Shown here: positions 35,428 through 43,076 of the stretch, piece after piece
Numbering within the stretch: position 1 is the first letter of the stretch
Layout: every line of letters starts with the position of its first letter
Assembly (NCBI GenBank): GCA_028279445.1
Contig: JANQNT010000022.1
Coordinates: 62,001 to 126,000 of the forward strand
Origin: Tepidamorphaceae bacterium
Lineage (GTDB): Bacteria > Pseudomonadota > Alphaproteobacteria > Rhizobiales > Tepidamorphaceae
DNA: 64,000 nt
Direction: 5' to 3'
Program-made: the position numbers and the translations under genes
Notes under the pieces: generated by a model
Databases searched by the model: none
Seen by the model: only the letters and a program-made list of their open reading frames with translations
Told to the model about the DNA's origin: nothing

Positions 35428-36162
35428 ATGGGCGACATGACACAAACGCAGATGAAGGCGCAAAGCGCCGCCAGCGTGTCCGACGCACCGGTCGATGACG
35501 CGCCGCATCTGCTGGTCGTCGATGACGACCGGCGTATCCGCACCTTGCTGTCGCGCTATCTGCACGAGCACGGCTACCGGGTGACGACGGCGGAGAACGC
35601 CGCCCAGGCGCGCAAATCGCTCGGCGGGCTTACCTTCGACCTGATCATTCTCGACGTCATGATGCCGGGCGAGACCGGCCTGGAGTTTGCCCGCGCGCTG
35701 CGCCGCAGCGAGGATGTGCCGATCCTGATGCTGACGGCGCGCGCGGAGACCGATCATCGCATCGCCGGCCTCGAAGCTGGGGTCGACGACTATCTCGGCA
35801 AACCCTTCGAGCCGCGCGAACTGTTGCTGCGCGTCGCCGCCATCCTGCGCCGCGGCGCGCCGGAAGCGCCCCTCGCCGACACGCTGCGTTTCGGCCCGTT
35901 CGCCTTCGACATCGACCGTGGCGAGCTGACCCGCAACGACGAGCCGGTGAAGCTGACGGAGCGCGAGCGCACGTTCCTGGCGATCTTCGCGCGCGCGCCG
36001 GGCGAGACGGTGTCGCGGATGGAGCTTGCCGGAGAAGAGGTCAGCGAGCGCGCCGTCGACGTGCAGATCAACCGGCTGCGCCGCAAGATCGAGATCGACC
36101 CGGCCAATCCCGTGATCCTGCAGACGGTGCGCGGCATCGGCTACCGGCTCAACGCCGGATGA
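35428..36162 (+). CDS. OmpR-family response regulator, PetR-like
   Basis: The 244-residue protein has a receiver domain with the acidic pair in VVDDDRR, the phospho-acceptor Asp in LIILDVMMPGETG and the Lys in YLGKPFEP, and a C-terminal winged-helix effector domain (LTERERTFLAIFA; RAVDVQINRLRRKI; VRGIGYRL). A 25-residue N-terminal extension precedes the receiver. Its partner kinase follows within 13 bases. In Rhodobacter capsulatus the petR homologue is linked to bc1 expression; that role here is by analogy. Confidence 0.9.
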   Translation: MGDMTQTQMKAQSAASVSDAPVDDAPHLLVVDDDRRIRTLLSRYLHEHGYRVTTAENAAQARKSLGGLTFDLIILDVMMPGETGLEFARALRRSEDVPILMLTARAETDHRIAGLEAGVDDYLGKPFEPRELLLRVAAILRRGAPEAPLADTLRFGPFAFDIDRGELTRNDEPVKLTERERTFLAIFARAPGETVSRMELAGEEVSERAVDVQINRLRRKIEIDPANPVILQTVRGIGYRLNAG

Positions 36163-36175
36163 GGTGAGATGGGCA

Positions 36176-37618
36176 ATGGTCTCGCTGCATGATTTCGGCA
36201 ATGGCGTCGGCGGACAACTGACCCGCCAGGCGCGCCGCTCGCGCCAGGTGATACGGCGCGCGCTGAGGTACCTGCGCACCCGTCCGGGCATCCGCCACGC
36301 GCTCGACTTCCTGTCGGCGCAGATGCCCAAGGGGCTCTATGCGCGCTCGCTGATGATCATCGTCATCCCGGTCGTGCTGCTGCAATCGGTCGTTGCCTTC
36401 GTGTTCATGGAGCGTCACTGGCAAACGGTGACCTGGCGGCTGTCCTCGGCGGTGACCCAGTCGATTGCCGGCATCATCGATGTCTATGAGAGCTATCCCC
36501 AGGACGCCGACCGCCAGACGTTGACCCGCATCGCCGGCGAGCGGCTCGGCCTGACGATCACCTTCCTGCCGACCGAGCCGCTGCCACCGCCGACCGAGAA
36601 GCCGTTCTTCTCGCTGCTCGACCGCACCTTGTCGCAGGAGATTTCCAGGCAGATCGCCCGGCCCTTCTGGATCGACACGGTGGGCCGCTCCAACCTGGTC
36701 GAGATCCGCATCAAGCTCGAAGACGCAGTGTTGCGGGTGTTTGCGCGGCGCAGTCAGACCTACGCCTCCAATTCGCACATCTTCCTGCTGTGGATGCTCG
36801 GCACATCGCTGGTGCTGCTGGCGGTGGCGGTCATCTTCATGCGCAACCAGGTGCGCCCGATCCAGCAACTGGCGGACGCCGCGGAAGCCTTCGGCAAGGG
36901 CCGCGACGTACCCGACGACTTCAAGCCGACCGGCGCGCGCGAGGTGCGCCGCGCCGCGGCCGCCTTCATCGAGATGCGTCAGCGCATCGAACGCCAGATC
37001 GAGCAGCGCACGTCGATGCTGGCCGGCGTCAGCCACGATCTGCGCACCATCCTGACCCGCTTCAAGCTGCAGCTTGCGCTGGTTCGCGACAAGGCGACAT
37101 CCGAGGAACTGACCCGCGACGCCGACGAGATGCAGCACATGCTCGAGGACTACATGGCGTTCGCCCGCGGCGATACCGGCGAGCAGGCGGGCACGGTCGA
37201 CATCGTCGCGCTGTTCGAGGAACTGCGCGCCAATGCCGAACGCCTCGGCCACCACACCGAGGTGACCTTCCGCGGCCATCCGGAGGTTGTCCTCAAGCCC
37301 AACGCCTTCAAGCGCTGCCTGTCGAACCTGGTCTCCAACGCCTGCCGATTCGGCGACGACATACGCATCGGCGCGGTGCGCGACGGCTCCTGGCTGACGG
37401 TGCATATCGACGACGACGGACCCGGCATTCCCCCCGAGCAGCGCGACAGCGTGTTCAAGCCGTTCCATCGCCTTGATGACGCCCGCAATCAGGACATCAG
37501 CGGTACGGGGCTGGGGCTTTCCATCGCGCTCGACATCGCGCGCGCCCATGGCGGCGACCTGAAGCTCGACCAGTCGCCGCTCGGCGGCCTGCGCGCTACC
37601 GTCAAGGTTCCGGTGTAG
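36176..37618 (+). CDS. Sensor histidine kinase, EnvZ-like
   Basis: The 480-residue membrane kinase has two membrane helices (about residues 55-78 and 200-222) around a periplasmic sensor of about 120 residues, a HAMP linker (RNQVRPIQQLADAAEAFG), the phospho-accepting H box SHDLRTILTRFKLQL, and HATPase motifs N (CLSNLVSNACRFG), G1 (DDDGPGIP) and G2 (GTGLGLSIA). The H box has Thr-Ile instead of the common Thr-Pro-Leu. ATG 36176 has GAGGTGAG upstream; GTG 36164 is an alternative. Co-operonic with its response regulator. Confidence 0.9.
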   Translation: MVSLHDFGNGVGGQLTRQARRSRQVIRRALRYLRTRPGIRHALDFLSAQMPKGLYARSLMIIVIPVVLLQSVVAFVFMERHWQTVTWRLSSAVTQSIAGIIDVYESYPQDADRQTLTRIAGERLGLTITFLPTEPLPPPTEKPFFSLLDRTLSQEISRQIARPFWIDTVGRSNLVEIRIKLEDAVLRVFARRSQTYASNSHIFLLWMLGTSLVLLAVAVIFMRNQVRPIQQLADAAEAFGKGRDVPDDFKPTGAREVRRAAAAFIEMRQRIERQIEQRTSMLAGVSHDLRTILTRFKLQLALVRDKATSEELTRDADEMQHMLEDYMAFARGDTGEQAGTVDIVALFEELRANAERLGHHTEVTFRGHPEVVLKPNAFKRCLSNLVSNACRFGDDIRIGAVRDGSWLTVHIDDDGPGIPPEQRDSVFKPFHRLDDARNQDISGTGLGLSIALDIARAHGGDLKLDQSPLGGLRATVKVPV

Positions 37619-37624
37619 TAACGC

Positions 37625-37987
37625 CTAGAACAGCCGCCCGCCGTTCGGCACGCTCTTGTCGATGGCCGCCAGCACCACCTCGCCATCCGCATCGGGAAAG
37701 CCGAGCACCAACATCTGCGACATGAACTTGCCGATCTGGCGCGGCGGGAAGTTCACCACCGCCATGACCTGCTTGCCGATCAGGTCTTCGGGTGCGTAGT
37801 GCCTGGTGATCTGCGCCGACGACTTGCGCACGCCGAGCGGCTCGCCGAAATCGACCCACAGCTTGATTGCAGGCTTGCGCGCTTCCGGAAACGGTTGCGC
37901 GTCGACAATCGTGCCAACGCGGATGTCGACTTTCAGGAAGTCGTCATAGGAAATCGTCTCGGCGGGCGTGCCGGAATCTTCCGTCAT
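37625..37987 (-). CDS. csaA: tRNA-binding domain protein (CsaA-like)
   Basis: The 120-residue protein is one OB-fold tRNA-binding domain as in CsaA and the C-terminus of methionyl-tRNA synthetase: FLKVDIRVGTIVDAQPFPEA, KLWVDFGEPLG, SSAQITRHY, VMAVVNFPPRQIG and KSVPNGGRLF. Members bind tRNA or act as export-related chaperones. It converges with the kinase gene, with 6 bases between stop codons. Confidence 0.88.
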   Translation of the reverse strand: MTEDSGTPAETISYDDFLKVDIRVGTIVDAQPFPEARKPAIKLWVDFGEPLGVRKSSAQITRHYAPEDLIGKQVMAVVNFPPRQIGKFMSQMLVLGFPDADGEVVLAAIDKSVPNGGRLF

Positions 37988-38026
37988 TCGTCAACTCAAT
38001 CTGCTCGGACTGGCCGCATCACGCGC

Positions 38027-38071
38027 GCAAGTCCAGGAAAAGTGGGAACTGTTTTTCCGTCAAGGACTTGC
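38027..38071. repeat. AAAAGTGGGAAC-core palindrome, copy 3
   Basis: The arms GCAAGTCC (38027-38034) and GGACTTGC (38064-38071) are perfect complements around the core AGGAAAAGTGGGAACTG and TTTTTCCGTC. It sits just upstream of the csaA-like gene. Confidence 0.8.
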
Positions 38072-38082
38072 GGCAAACCAGA

Positions 38083-38358
38083 CTAGGTCATGAACTCATA
38101 AATCGGGCGGACATGGTCGGTGTCCGATTTGGTCGGATACAAGATCATCCTGCATTTGGATCGAACCGATCCAGATGCAGAAAAGATGATCGCTTCAAAA
38201 CAGCAGAGCAACTTGTCTGCGCCGGGATCGGCGCAGGTTGCTCTGTGCGCGGTCCCGCACGGAAACCTCGCTGGTTTTCAAGGGGCCGTAACGCCGTTGC
38301 CGGGTAAATCGGCCCGTTTCCGCGCCATGTTCGTCCGATTTATGAGTCCATGACCTAA
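38083..38358. mobile_element. MITE-like element 1 with CTAG/CTAA ends and nested repeat
   Basis: The left end TAGGTCATGAACTCATAAAT and the right end ATTTATGAGTCCATGACCTA are inverted repeats with one mismatch, and the similarity continues inward for about 13 more bases. Target-site-like CTAG (38083) and CTAA (38355) fit YTAR. The inner part matches element 2 at 40.5 kb except that a two-hairpin mosaic unit (38143-38244) is inserted. There is no coding sequence, so a transposase would have to act in trans. The right end overlaps the TAG stop of the TetR gene. Confidence 0.75.
38143..38244 (+). repeat. Two-hairpin mosaic repeat (RIME-like), copy 3, nested in MITE-like element 1
   Basis: GATCATCCTGCATTTGGATC / GATCCAGATGCAG...AAGATGATC forms the first hairpin, and AGAGCAAC...TGCGCCG / CGGCGCA...GTTGCTCT the second. 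The unit interrupts the sequence GATACAA / GCGCGGTCCC that is continuous in element 2. Confidence 0.8.
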
Positions 38359-39122
38359 TGCGGGCCGCCGGTATAGGGCTCGTCCGGCATGGCATCGTCG
38401 GGATCGTCGTAGTAGCGCCGCTCGTCCTCGTCGTAGTCGTCATCGCGATAGCGCCGCCGACGCCGCGCCCGCCGCGCGCCGTCGCGCAAGCCCGACAGCA
38501 CCGAACCGACCATGCCGAGCGCGCGCAGTCCGCCGCCGATGTTGCGCATGACGCGCTCGCCGTCACGCAAGGCGCGGTCCAACTCGGCCATCGTGCGGGC
38601 AAGTCCCTCATCCTTGTCGCGCAGGAAGACGCGCATGGTGCGCATCCACACCAGCACCAGCCCTTGTGCGCGAACTTCACCCATCCGCCCGGTGGCATCG
38701 ATCTGCGCGGATTCCAGCATCCATTTCATCGAGCGCCGGGCGCGGGCGTTGAACTGGGAAGCGGCGAAGACATCGTTGCGGTAGGCGCGCATGATCGAGC
38801 GCAGCGCCGCACGATAGGGAGCCAGCGCCTCGAAGCGGCGCATCAGCACATCGAACAGCCGGTCGCGGGCCGGCTCGCCGGCCATCTCCGGATCGTCGCC
38901 CTCCAGCACCGCCTTGTCGGTGCGACGCATCAGGCCATAGACGATCGCGGTCTTGGATTCAAAGGCCGCGCGCATCTCCGCCAGCGTGACGCCGGCCTGG
39001 GCCGCGATATCCGACAGGCGCACCTCGTCCCAGTCATGCTCGGCGGCAAGCGCCATTGCCGCGTTGATGACCGCGTCGCGGCGGGCGTCCAATTCCTGTG
39101 TCTTGCTGGCTTTCTTCGCCAT
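38355..39122 (-). CDS. TetR-family transcriptional regulator
   Basis: The 255-residue protein has a TetR HTH: ARRDAVINAAMALAAEHDWD, then VRLSDIAAQAGVTLAEMRAAF. The ligand domain follows to about residue 200 and the C-terminus is a charged tail with RRARRRRRYRDDDYDEDERR, unusual for the family. ATG 39122 is chosen (MAKKASKTQ); the frame is open to 39218. Its TAG stop lies inside the end of MITE-like element 1. Its target genes are unknown; proC-YbjN lies upstream on the same strand. Confidence 0.82.
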   Translation of the reverse strand: MAKKASKTQELDARRDAVINAAMALAAEHDWDEVRLSDIAAQAGVTLAEMRAAFESKTAIVYGLMRRTDKAVLEGDDPEMAGEPARDRLFDVLMRRFEALAPYRAALRSIMRAYRNDVFAASQFNARARRSMKWMLESAQIDATGRMGEVRAQGLVLVWMRTMRVFLRDKDEGLARTMAELDRALRDGERVMRNIGGGLRALGMVGSVLSGLRDGARRARRRRRYRDDDYDEDERRYYDDPDDAMPDEPYTGGPH

Positions 39123-39180
39123 CGGTCGGGGTCCGATCTGCAATCGCGTGGATTTACGGATCAGACTAGGGCTGTGGCAA

Positions 39181-39996
39181 TCAGCCGGCAAGCTCGCGGG
39201 AGCGGCGCGTCGCCGCATCCACCGCCTGCGTCATCAGCGTGCGCAGGCGGTCCTCGCCCATCAGCACGCCAAGCGCCGCCGCCGTGGTTCCGTTCGGCGA
39301 AGTGACGTTCTCGCGCAAGGTAGCCGCGTCGAGATCGGATTGATGGAGCAGTTCGCCGGCACCAGCGACCGTCTGCCGGGCAAGCCGGGCGGCAAGCTCG
39401 GTCGGCAGGCCCATCTCCTCGCCTGCCGCCGCCAGGCACTCCGCCAGCAGGAACACGTAAGCCGGCCCGGAGCCCGAGACCCCCGTCACCGCGTCCATCA
39501 GCGCCTCGTCGGCGATATCGGCGACATCCCCGATGGCCGAGACCAACGCGCGCGCCGCATCCATCTGTTGCGGGGAGACGGCCGCGTTGGGACACAGCAC
39601 GGTCATCCCCCGCCCGACCGCCGATGGCGTGTTCGGCATGGCGCGGACGATGGGTTGATCCGCACCGAACACGGCCGCCAGATTGGCGATCGTCGTGCCG
39701 GCGGCAATCGACAGGATCAGCGTCTTCGGCCCGACCAGCGGCACGACGCCCGGCAGCACATCGGCCATCATCTGCGGCTTGACGGCGATCAGAGCGACAT
39801 CGGGCGCTGCCAACGTGTCGGGATTGAGCGAGATCGTGTGGCGTTCGATCAGGCTGGCGATGCGCGGCGGCGGTCCGGGATCGCGGATGGCGACGTTCGC
39901 CGGCGGCAGTCCCCCGGCGAGCCAGCCTTCCAGCATGGCGCCACCCATCTGGCCGGCCCCGACCAGCAGGACCCGGCCGGTGGTCTCCAGCGTCAT
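39181..39996 (-). CDS. proC: Pyrroline-5-carboxylate reductase
   Basis: The 271-residue enzyme has an NAD(P) motif VLLVGAGQMGGAMLEGWL, the segments LIAVKPQMM, MPNTPSAVGRG, and the signature near residue 165-225: SGSGPAYVFLLAECLA and VTSPNGTTAAAL. It makes proline from pyrroline-5-carboxylate with NAD(P)H. Its ATG overlaps the YbjN stop (ATGA), so the pair is an operon. It is close to the usual family length. Confidence 0.95.
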   Translation of the reverse strand: MTLETTGRVLLVGAGQMGGAMLEGWLAGGLPPANVAIRDPGPPPRIASLIERHTISLNPDTLAAPDVALIAVKPQMMADVLPGVVPLVGPKTLILSIAAGTTIANLAAVFGADQPIVRAMPNTPSAVGRGMTVLCPNAAVSPQQMDAARALVSAIGDVADIADEALMDAVTGVSGSGPAYVFLLAECLAAAGEEMGLPTELAARLARQTVAGAGELLHQSDLDAATLRENVTSPNGTTAAALGVLMGEDRLRTLMTQAVDAATRRSRELAG

Positions 39997-40493
39997 GCCT
40001 CTCCGACCGTGTCGAACAGGGCGGCTTCCAGCGCCTCCTCGGCGCTCTTGCCGGCCCAGCAGACGAACTGGAACGCCTGGAAGTAGCGTTCGCAGGCCTC
40101 CACCGCGAATTCCAGCAGCGCCTCGCACTGGCGCTGCGAGGCTTCTGCGCCGCCGGCCAGCGGCAGCGCCTGGCGGAAGATCACCACGCCTTCCTTGACC
40201 CACATGTCGAAGTGGCCGACCCAGAGCTGTTCATTGATCCGGGCGACCAGCTCGGCAGCCTCGCGCACCCGCCGCTCGGGCACTTTCAGGTCGAAGGCGC
40301 AGGCCAGGTGCAGCGCCTCCAGATCGCTCATCCAGGTGTAGGAGACGTGGTAGTCGGTCCAGCGGCCATCGACGCTGATGGTGATCTCGTGATCGCCGGA
40401 GCGATCGAACGACCAGTCGTTGCTCGAGGCGATTGTCTCGACGATATCGACGGGATTGGTCAGGCGGTCGGTTTCGAAATCGACGAATGCCAT
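39993..40493 (-). CDS. YbjN domain-containing protein
   Basis: The 166-residue protein fits the YbjN family: an N-terminal strand-helix VDIVETIASSNDWSFDR, ITISVDGRWTDYHVSYTW, the helix AAELVARINEQLWVGHFDMW and a C-terminal helix with CERYFQAFQFVCWAG. The family resembles type III secretion chaperones in fold and affects motility and stress in E. coli; the biochemical role is open. It precedes and overlaps proC, an arrangement usual in Rhizobiales. A MITE-like element lies 28 bases upstream of its start codon. Confidence 0.85.
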   Translation of the reverse strand: MAFVDFETDRLTNPVDIVETIASSNDWSFDRSGDHEITISVDGRWTDYHVSYTWMSDLEALHLACAFDLKVPERRVREAAELVARINEQLWVGHFDMWVKEGVVIFRQALPLAGGAEASQRQCEALLEFAVEACERYFQAFQFVCWAGKSAEEALEAALFDTVGEA

Positions 40494-40523
40494 GGCACTT
40501 CCTCGCTCAAGCTGATGGACGAC

Positions 40524-40795
40524 CTAGGTTCTGGACTCATAAATGGGGCGGACATGGTCGGTGACCGATTTGGTCGGATACAAGGCGCGGTCCCGCGCGG
40601 AAACCTGCTGGTTTTCAAGGGGCCGCAACGCCGCTGCCGGGTAAATCGGCCCGATCCGCAGGACGCGGAAACGGGCCGCGAATGGCCGGCGCGAACGGTC
40701 TTGTCCGGGCAGCAAGCCCGCATGACGCTCGTTCGCTTGACCCTTCTTGCCGTTTGCCGCGCCATGTTCGTCCGATTTATGAGTCCAGAACCTAG
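40524..40795. mobile_element. MITE-like element 2 with perfect 20-bp TIRs and CTAG duplication
   Basis: The left end TAGGTTCTGGACTCATAAAT (40525-40544) and the right end ATTTATGAGTCCAGAACCTA (40775-40794) are perfect inverted repeats, flanked by CTAG on both sides (40524-40527, 40792-40795). It is 264 bases between the CTAG copies, without a coding frame of its own. It shares the inner GGTCCCGC..GGAAACC..CTGGTTTTCAAGGGGCC and GGGTAAATCGGCCCG blocks with element 1 and has about 95 extra bases on the right side. The YTAR duplication suggests mobilisation by an IS5-family transposase. Confidence 0.8.
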
Positions 40796-40864
40796 CCGCT
40801 CGACGCCCGCATGCGGCCGGACGCGGGGCGCATGGGGACGGCTTTGGGACTGGTGGGAATCAAA

Positions 40865-40888
40865 ACCGCCGGCACGAAAGCCGGCGGT
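40865..40888 (-). terminator. Probable terminator of the ubiK transcript
   Basis: ACCGCCGGC (40865-40873) pairs with GCCGGCGGT (40880-40888); on the minus strand TTTTGATT follows. It lies about 230 bases downstream of the ubiK stop. The rest of the 627-base gap 40494-41120 carries MITE-like element 2, a TTAA-N7-TTAA site and a solitary repeat end, but no gene. Confidence 0.6.
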
Positions 40889-41026
40889 GGTGCGGCGCGC
40901 AATGCGACGCCAAGCGCGCTGATCGGGAGCGCATCGAAACTGCGGGCGTTGTGAACCGAATCGCATCATTGGGGCAATATATCCCGCCCTTTTTGCGTCG
41001 CGCCACTAAGTGTTGTGCGCAAACCG

Positions 41027-41041
41027 TTAACGAGACATTAA
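41027..41041. promoter_or_regulatory. TTAA-N7-TTAA site, CtrA-like
   Basis: TTAA-CGAGACA-TTAA at 41027-41041 matches the core of the CtrA binding consensus of alphaproteobacteria. It stands in a locally AT-richer intergenic stretch. No gene start lies close to it on either strand, so a regulatory role is uncertain. Confidence 0.3.
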
Positions 41042-41073
41042 GCCTGCCCGTCCTGTGGATGGATCGCGGTGCC

Positions 41074-41120
41074 CTAGGCTGTATCGACGTTTAGGATTTG
41101 GAGCGTGGTGCGGAAACGGC
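41074..41120. repeat. Solitary end of the CTAGGCTGTATCGAC element
   Basis: CTAGGCTGTATCGAC (41074-41088), then TTTAGGATTTGGAGCGTGGT, matches the left arm of the inverted-repeat element at 18211 with few changes. No matching right arm is seen nearby. It runs up to the ubiK stop codon. Confidence 0.7.
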
Positions 41121-41405
41121 TCAGTTGCCGGCCTTGCGCGCCTGCGGCTTTTTCGGCTTGGCGCCGGCCGCTTCCAGGGCAGCGATACGTTCTGCCAGAG
41201 CCGCGTTCTCCGCGCGGGCCTCTTCGGCCATCATCTTGACCGCCTCGAACTCCTCGCGGCTGACCACGTCGAGGTCGTTGAGGACGCGCTCGGCCTGGGT
41301 GCGCATGAACGCCTCGACCTCCTCGCGCGCACCGCGCGCCATGCCCGCCGCATCGGTCATCAGCCGTGCCATGTCGTCGAGCAGGCGATTGCTGGTCTGG
41401 GTCAT
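41121..41405 (-). CDS. ubiK: Ubiquinone biosynthesis accessory factor UbiK / BMFP-domain protein
   Basis: The 94-residue protein is a long helix pair of the BMFP (YqiC/UbiK) family: LLDDMARLMTDAAGMARGAREEVEAF, LDVVSREEFEAVKMMAEEAR, followed by a coiled coil ENAALAERIAALEAAG and a Lys-rich tail. UbiK binds lipids and UbiJ and supports ubiquinone synthesis; some homologues have membrane-fusogenic activity. GGAG before ATG 41405 sets the start. The gene after it on the other strand (LysE type) is divergent. Confidence 0.85.
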   Translation of the reverse strand: MTQTSNRLLDDMARLMTDAAGMARGAREEVEAFMRTQAERVLNDLDVVSREEFEAVKMMAEEARAENAALAERIAALEAAGAKPKKPQARKAGN

Positions 41406-41549
41406 CGAAGGCTCCTTCGCATCAAGGGCCGGCGCGTTGTGCATCCACGCACCTGCCATACCCCCGCGCATACCAGACAATGGTACCACGCACTTGCGCG
41501 TTCAAGACTTTTGCCTCCTGATGCGACACCTTGGCCAAGCGAGGATGAC

Positions 41550-42176
41550 ATGACGCTGGAAACCTATCTCGCCTATCTGGCAACCGTGGCCGTGTTCTTC
41601 GCGACACCGCCGGGGCCGAGCCAACTGCTGATGGTCTCCAACAGCCTGCGCCACGGCGTCAGGGCATCCACCGCCACCATGGCCGGCGACCTGAGCGCCA
41701 ACGCGTTGCAGATGACGGCGGCAGCCTTCGGGCTTGCGGCGCTGATCGCCACGTCGGCGGGCGCGCTGACGCTGATCAAATGGGCCGGCGTCGCCTATCT
41801 CGTCTGGGTCGGGGTGCGCACCTTCCTCGCGCCGGCGCCGAGCCTCGCGGCCGCGGCCCCCGGCAGCACCGACCGCCGCCGGCTGTTCATGCAGGGCTTC
41901 CTGACATCCGCCGCGAACCCCAAGGCGGTGGTGTTCTTCGCCGCGCTGTTTCCCCAGTTCCTCGATCCGGCCAGCACCATCCTGCCGCAATTGCTGATCC
42001 TCGGCGCGACCTATCTGGTCGTCGACGGCACGCTGTTGCTGGTCTGGGGCGGCACTGCCGAACGGCTTTTCGGCGCGCTGCGGCCGCGCGCCCGGCTGCT
42101 GAACCGCATCTCCGGCTCGCTGATGATCGCGGCTGCCGGGCTGCTTGGGCTGAAAGACGTCGAGGCGCAGCGCTGA
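41550..42176 (+). CDS. LysE-family amino acid exporter
   Basis: The 208-residue membrane protein has six hydrophobic segments and the RhtB/LysE features PPGPSQLLMVSNSLRHG near residue 20, a small-residue-rich second helix, KWAGVAYLVWVGVRTF, and FLTSAANPKAVVFFAALFPQF near residue 120. Members export amino acids or derivatives such as homoserine lactone. GAGG before ATG 41550 supports the start; the frame itself is open further upstream. Monocistronic. Confidence 0.92.
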   Translation: MTLETYLAYLATVAVFFATPPGPSQLLMVSNSLRHGVRASTATMAGDLSANALQMTAAAFGLAALIATSAGALTLIKWAGVAYLVWVGVRTFLAPAPSLAAAAPGSTDRRRLFMQGFLTSAANPKAVVFFAALFPQFLDPASTILPQLLILGATYLVVDGTLLLVWGGTAERLFGALRPRARLLNRISGSLMIAAAGLLGLKDVEAQR

Positions 42177-42224
42177 TCTGCGCTAGATTGTTCGCTGTTT
42201 GCTGAACCGACGGGGTCGCCGCGC

Positions 42225-42998
42225 ATGAGCCGCATGGATTACGCACTGACCGGACCGATCGGCGCGCGGGCCACGTTTGGCCTCGTCGCGCTGTCCACCG
42301 ACGAGACCATCGAACCCGATGTCTCCCGCATGATCGGCCAACAGGGTGACGACACCGGCATCGCGCTCTACACGACCCGCATACCCTGCCACTCGCTTGT
42401 GACGCCGCAGACGCTTGCCGATATGGAGCAGACCCTGCCCGCGTCCATCGGACTGCTTCCATCGGCGCTGGAGTTCGACGTGATCGCCTACGGCTGCACG
42501 TCCGGGGCCACGTTCATCGGCCCCGACCGGGTCGATGAACTGGTCCGCTCGGTGCGCAGCACCCACCATGTCACCGATCCGCTGACGGCTGTCCTGGCGG
42601 CCTGCGACACGCTTGGCGTGCAGCGGCTGGGTTTCGTCACGCCCTATGCGAAGGATGTGTCGGCAGCGATGCGCGGGCGGCTGGAGGATCACGGCCTGGA
42701 GATTGCCGGCTTCATCTCCTTCGAGGAGCCAGACGACGCGACCGTGGCCCGCATCGATCCGGCCTCGACCCTGGGGGCAGCGCGCAACGCGACGCGCCAG
42801 AGCCGCTGCGACGCGGTGTTCCTGTCCTGCACCAACCTGCGCACCCTGCCGCTGATCGCCCGCGCCGAGGCGGAACTCGGCGTGCCCATCATCAGCTCCA
42901 ACCAGGCGCTCGCCTGGCACATGATGCGCCTTGCCCGCATCTCTGGCGGCAACGATCGCTTCGGGCGGTTGTGGAAGACAAACCTCGCCGCCGCCTGA
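42225..42998 (+). CDS. Asp/Glu racemase superfamily protein (maleate isomerase / arylmalonate decarboxylase-like)
   Basis: The 257-residue protein has the pseudo-symmetric two-Cys layout of the superfamily: VIAYGCTSGATFIG with the first active-site Cys and AVFLSCTNLRTLP with the second, plus PLTAVLAACDTLGVQRLGFVTPY. The CTS and CTNLR forms are those of maleate cis-trans isomerases and arylmalonate decarboxylases. The actual substrate is unknown. It lies between the LysE exporter and lgt without tight coupling. Confidence 0.85.
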   Translation: MSRMDYALTGPIGARATFGLVALSTDETIEPDVSRMIGQQGDDTGIALYTTRIPCHSLVTPQTLADMEQTLPASIGLLPSALEFDVIAYGCTSGATFIGPDRVDELVRSVRSTHHVTDPLTAVLAACDTLGVQRLGFVTPYAKDVSAAMRGRLEDHGLEIAGFISFEEPDDATVARIDPASTLGAARNATRQSRCDAVFLSCTNLRTLPLIARAEAELGVPIISSNQALAWHMMRLARISGGNDRFGRLWKTNLAAA

Positions 42999-43076
42999 CC
43001 GGTAGCCTTGACATTGCAGGCGCCCGCGCGCGAGTTGCGCCCCGTGCACGGACCATAATCGCGGGAGCCCGCCCCC

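Noticed and set aside
38120-38353. A 77-residue plus-strand frame
   Set aside because: It lies wholly within MITE-like element 1 and the nested two-hairpin unit, with no ribosome site and no matching frame in element 2.
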